Assembly: GCF_001679725.1 (NCBI RefSeq)
Contig: NZ_CP016282.1
Span: forward strand, 3,596,001-3,660,000
Origin: Cryobacterium arcticum
GTDB taxonomy: Bacteria > Actinomycetota > Actinomycetes > Actinomycetales > Microbacteriaceae
Length of the DNA: 64,000 nt
Reading direction: 5' to 3'
The notes beneath the pieces were generated by a model. It did not search any database and was not told the DNA's origin. It saw nothing but the letters and a program-made list of their open reading frames with translations. Within the stretch, counting starts at the first letter, position 1; the number at the start of each line of letters is the position of its first letter. Made by a program: the position numbers and the translations under genes. Below are positions 63,524 to 64,000 of the stretch, in pieces.

Positions 63524-64000
63524 ATGCCAGCAACGTCCCCGCTACCGCGCATCCACGGCATCTGGCCCGGCGGAATGCCGTACCTCGCCGTCGGGTCCGG
63601 CACCCCGCTGCTCTTCCTGCCCGGCCTCACCCCCAACCACGAGCCACCCACCGGCGCCGACCGCCGATTCCAGACCCGGATGCTGCTGCCCTTCGCCGCC
63701 ACCCGCCGGGTGTGGTGGGTCAACCGGCGGCCCGGCCTCGACCCCGACGCCACCATGGCTGACATCGCGGCGGACTACGCGCTCGCCATGCGGCAGCGCT
63801 TCGACGGCCCCGTCGACGTGATGGGACAGTCCACCGGCGGAAGCGTGGCGCTGCAGCTCGCGGCGGATCATCCGGATCTGGTGAAGCGCCTTGTTATCGT
63901 GTCGGCCGCGCACCAGTTGGGCATCGAGGGCCGCGACACCGCGATGCGGGTCGCCGATGACGTGCTCGACGGCCGGCCGCGCACCGCCTATGCCGAACTC
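63524..64000 (+). CDS. Alpha/beta hydrolase, 3' end outside the window
   Basis: The first 159 residues are visible. LFLPGLTPNHEPP covers the oxyanion region and DVMGQSTGGSVALQLAADHP the nucleophile Ser in GQSTGG, followed by VKRLVIVSAAHQLG. The catalytic Asp and His would lie beyond the edge. AAGGG eight bases before ATG 63524 supports the start. Substrate unknown. Confidence 0.85.
   Translation, partial: MPATSPLPRIHGIWPGGMPYLAVGSGTPLLFLPGLTPNHEPPTGADRRFQTRMLLPFAATRRVWWVNRRPGLDPDATMADIAADYALAMRQRFDGPVDVMGQSTGGSVALQLAADHPDLVKRLVIVSAAHQLGIEGRDTAMRVADDVLDGRPRTAYAEL

Overview
The window is high-GC DNA with dense, often 4-bp-overlapping genes and actinobacterial hallmarks: leaderless TANNNT-N6-start promoters, coenzyme F420 genes, a DUF3151-purA pair and Asp23/AmaP-type stress operons. 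Gene content and the frequent GGTCTCGACAAGCTCGACC-type repeats point to a Microbacteriaceae member (Cryobacterium/Leifsonia-like). That placement is inferred from memory, not from a search. No rRNA, tRNA, CRISPR array, prophage or insertion sequence was seen. || Layout. 1-7.2 kb: the 5' part of an L-2-hydroxyglutarate oxidase gene; a DUF559/AbiEi-like nuclease gene bracketed by two pairs of 62-bp palindromes; SDR-chorismate mutase; an EamA exporter; a GNAT; and a DUF3151-purA operon with a palindromic repeat at each end. 7.2-12 kb: a TetR regulator divergent from a YhgE/Pip membrane protein, which is coupled to an ABC ATPase that has lost its catalytic motifs; then a Y-family polymerase behind a tiny leader ORF. 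12-22.2 kb: malic enzyme, TetR-MFS drug efflux, TrmH methylase, DedA, mntH with a DtxR-type regulator, and a HAD phosphatase. 22.2-26.7 kb: a repeat-rich septum-formation-type protein with pyrE, a 40-residue membrane protein, a LysR regulator, and an acyltransferase that resembles rhizobial NodA. 26.8-31.6 kb: a xylose-type ABC transporter with its ROK repressor. 32.3-35 kb: an Asp23/DUF2273/DUF6286/AmaP envelope-stress operon ending in a frameshifted membrane gene. 35-43.5 kb: regulators with their target genes (SDR/AraC, MFS/XRE), an FGGY kinase and small stress proteins. || 43.6-56 kb is one catabolic locus. A divergent MocR-type regulator faces beta-ureidopropionase, dihydropyrimidinase, an LLM-family (probably F420-dependent) oxidoreductase, a complete ABC importer with two permeases, a class III beta-amino acid aminotransferase and CoA-acylating (methyl)malonate-semialdehyde dehydrogenase. 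This is a near-complete reductive pyrimidine degradation route in which no classical dihydropyrimidine dehydrogenase is present. The LLM enzyme is the obvious candidate for that missing first step. || 56-64 kb: DUF2231 protein, BBE-type flavoprotein, and a putative F420-0 ABC transporter (binding protein, permease, ATPase) directly followed by cofD, an ASCH protein and a partial alpha/beta hydrolase. F420 supply therefore lies about 8 kb from its likely consumer. || Several distinct families of small palindromic repeats punctuate the window. One 58-bp family lies mostly between genes but has also entered, in frame, the start of the F420-0 transporter ATPase and cofD.
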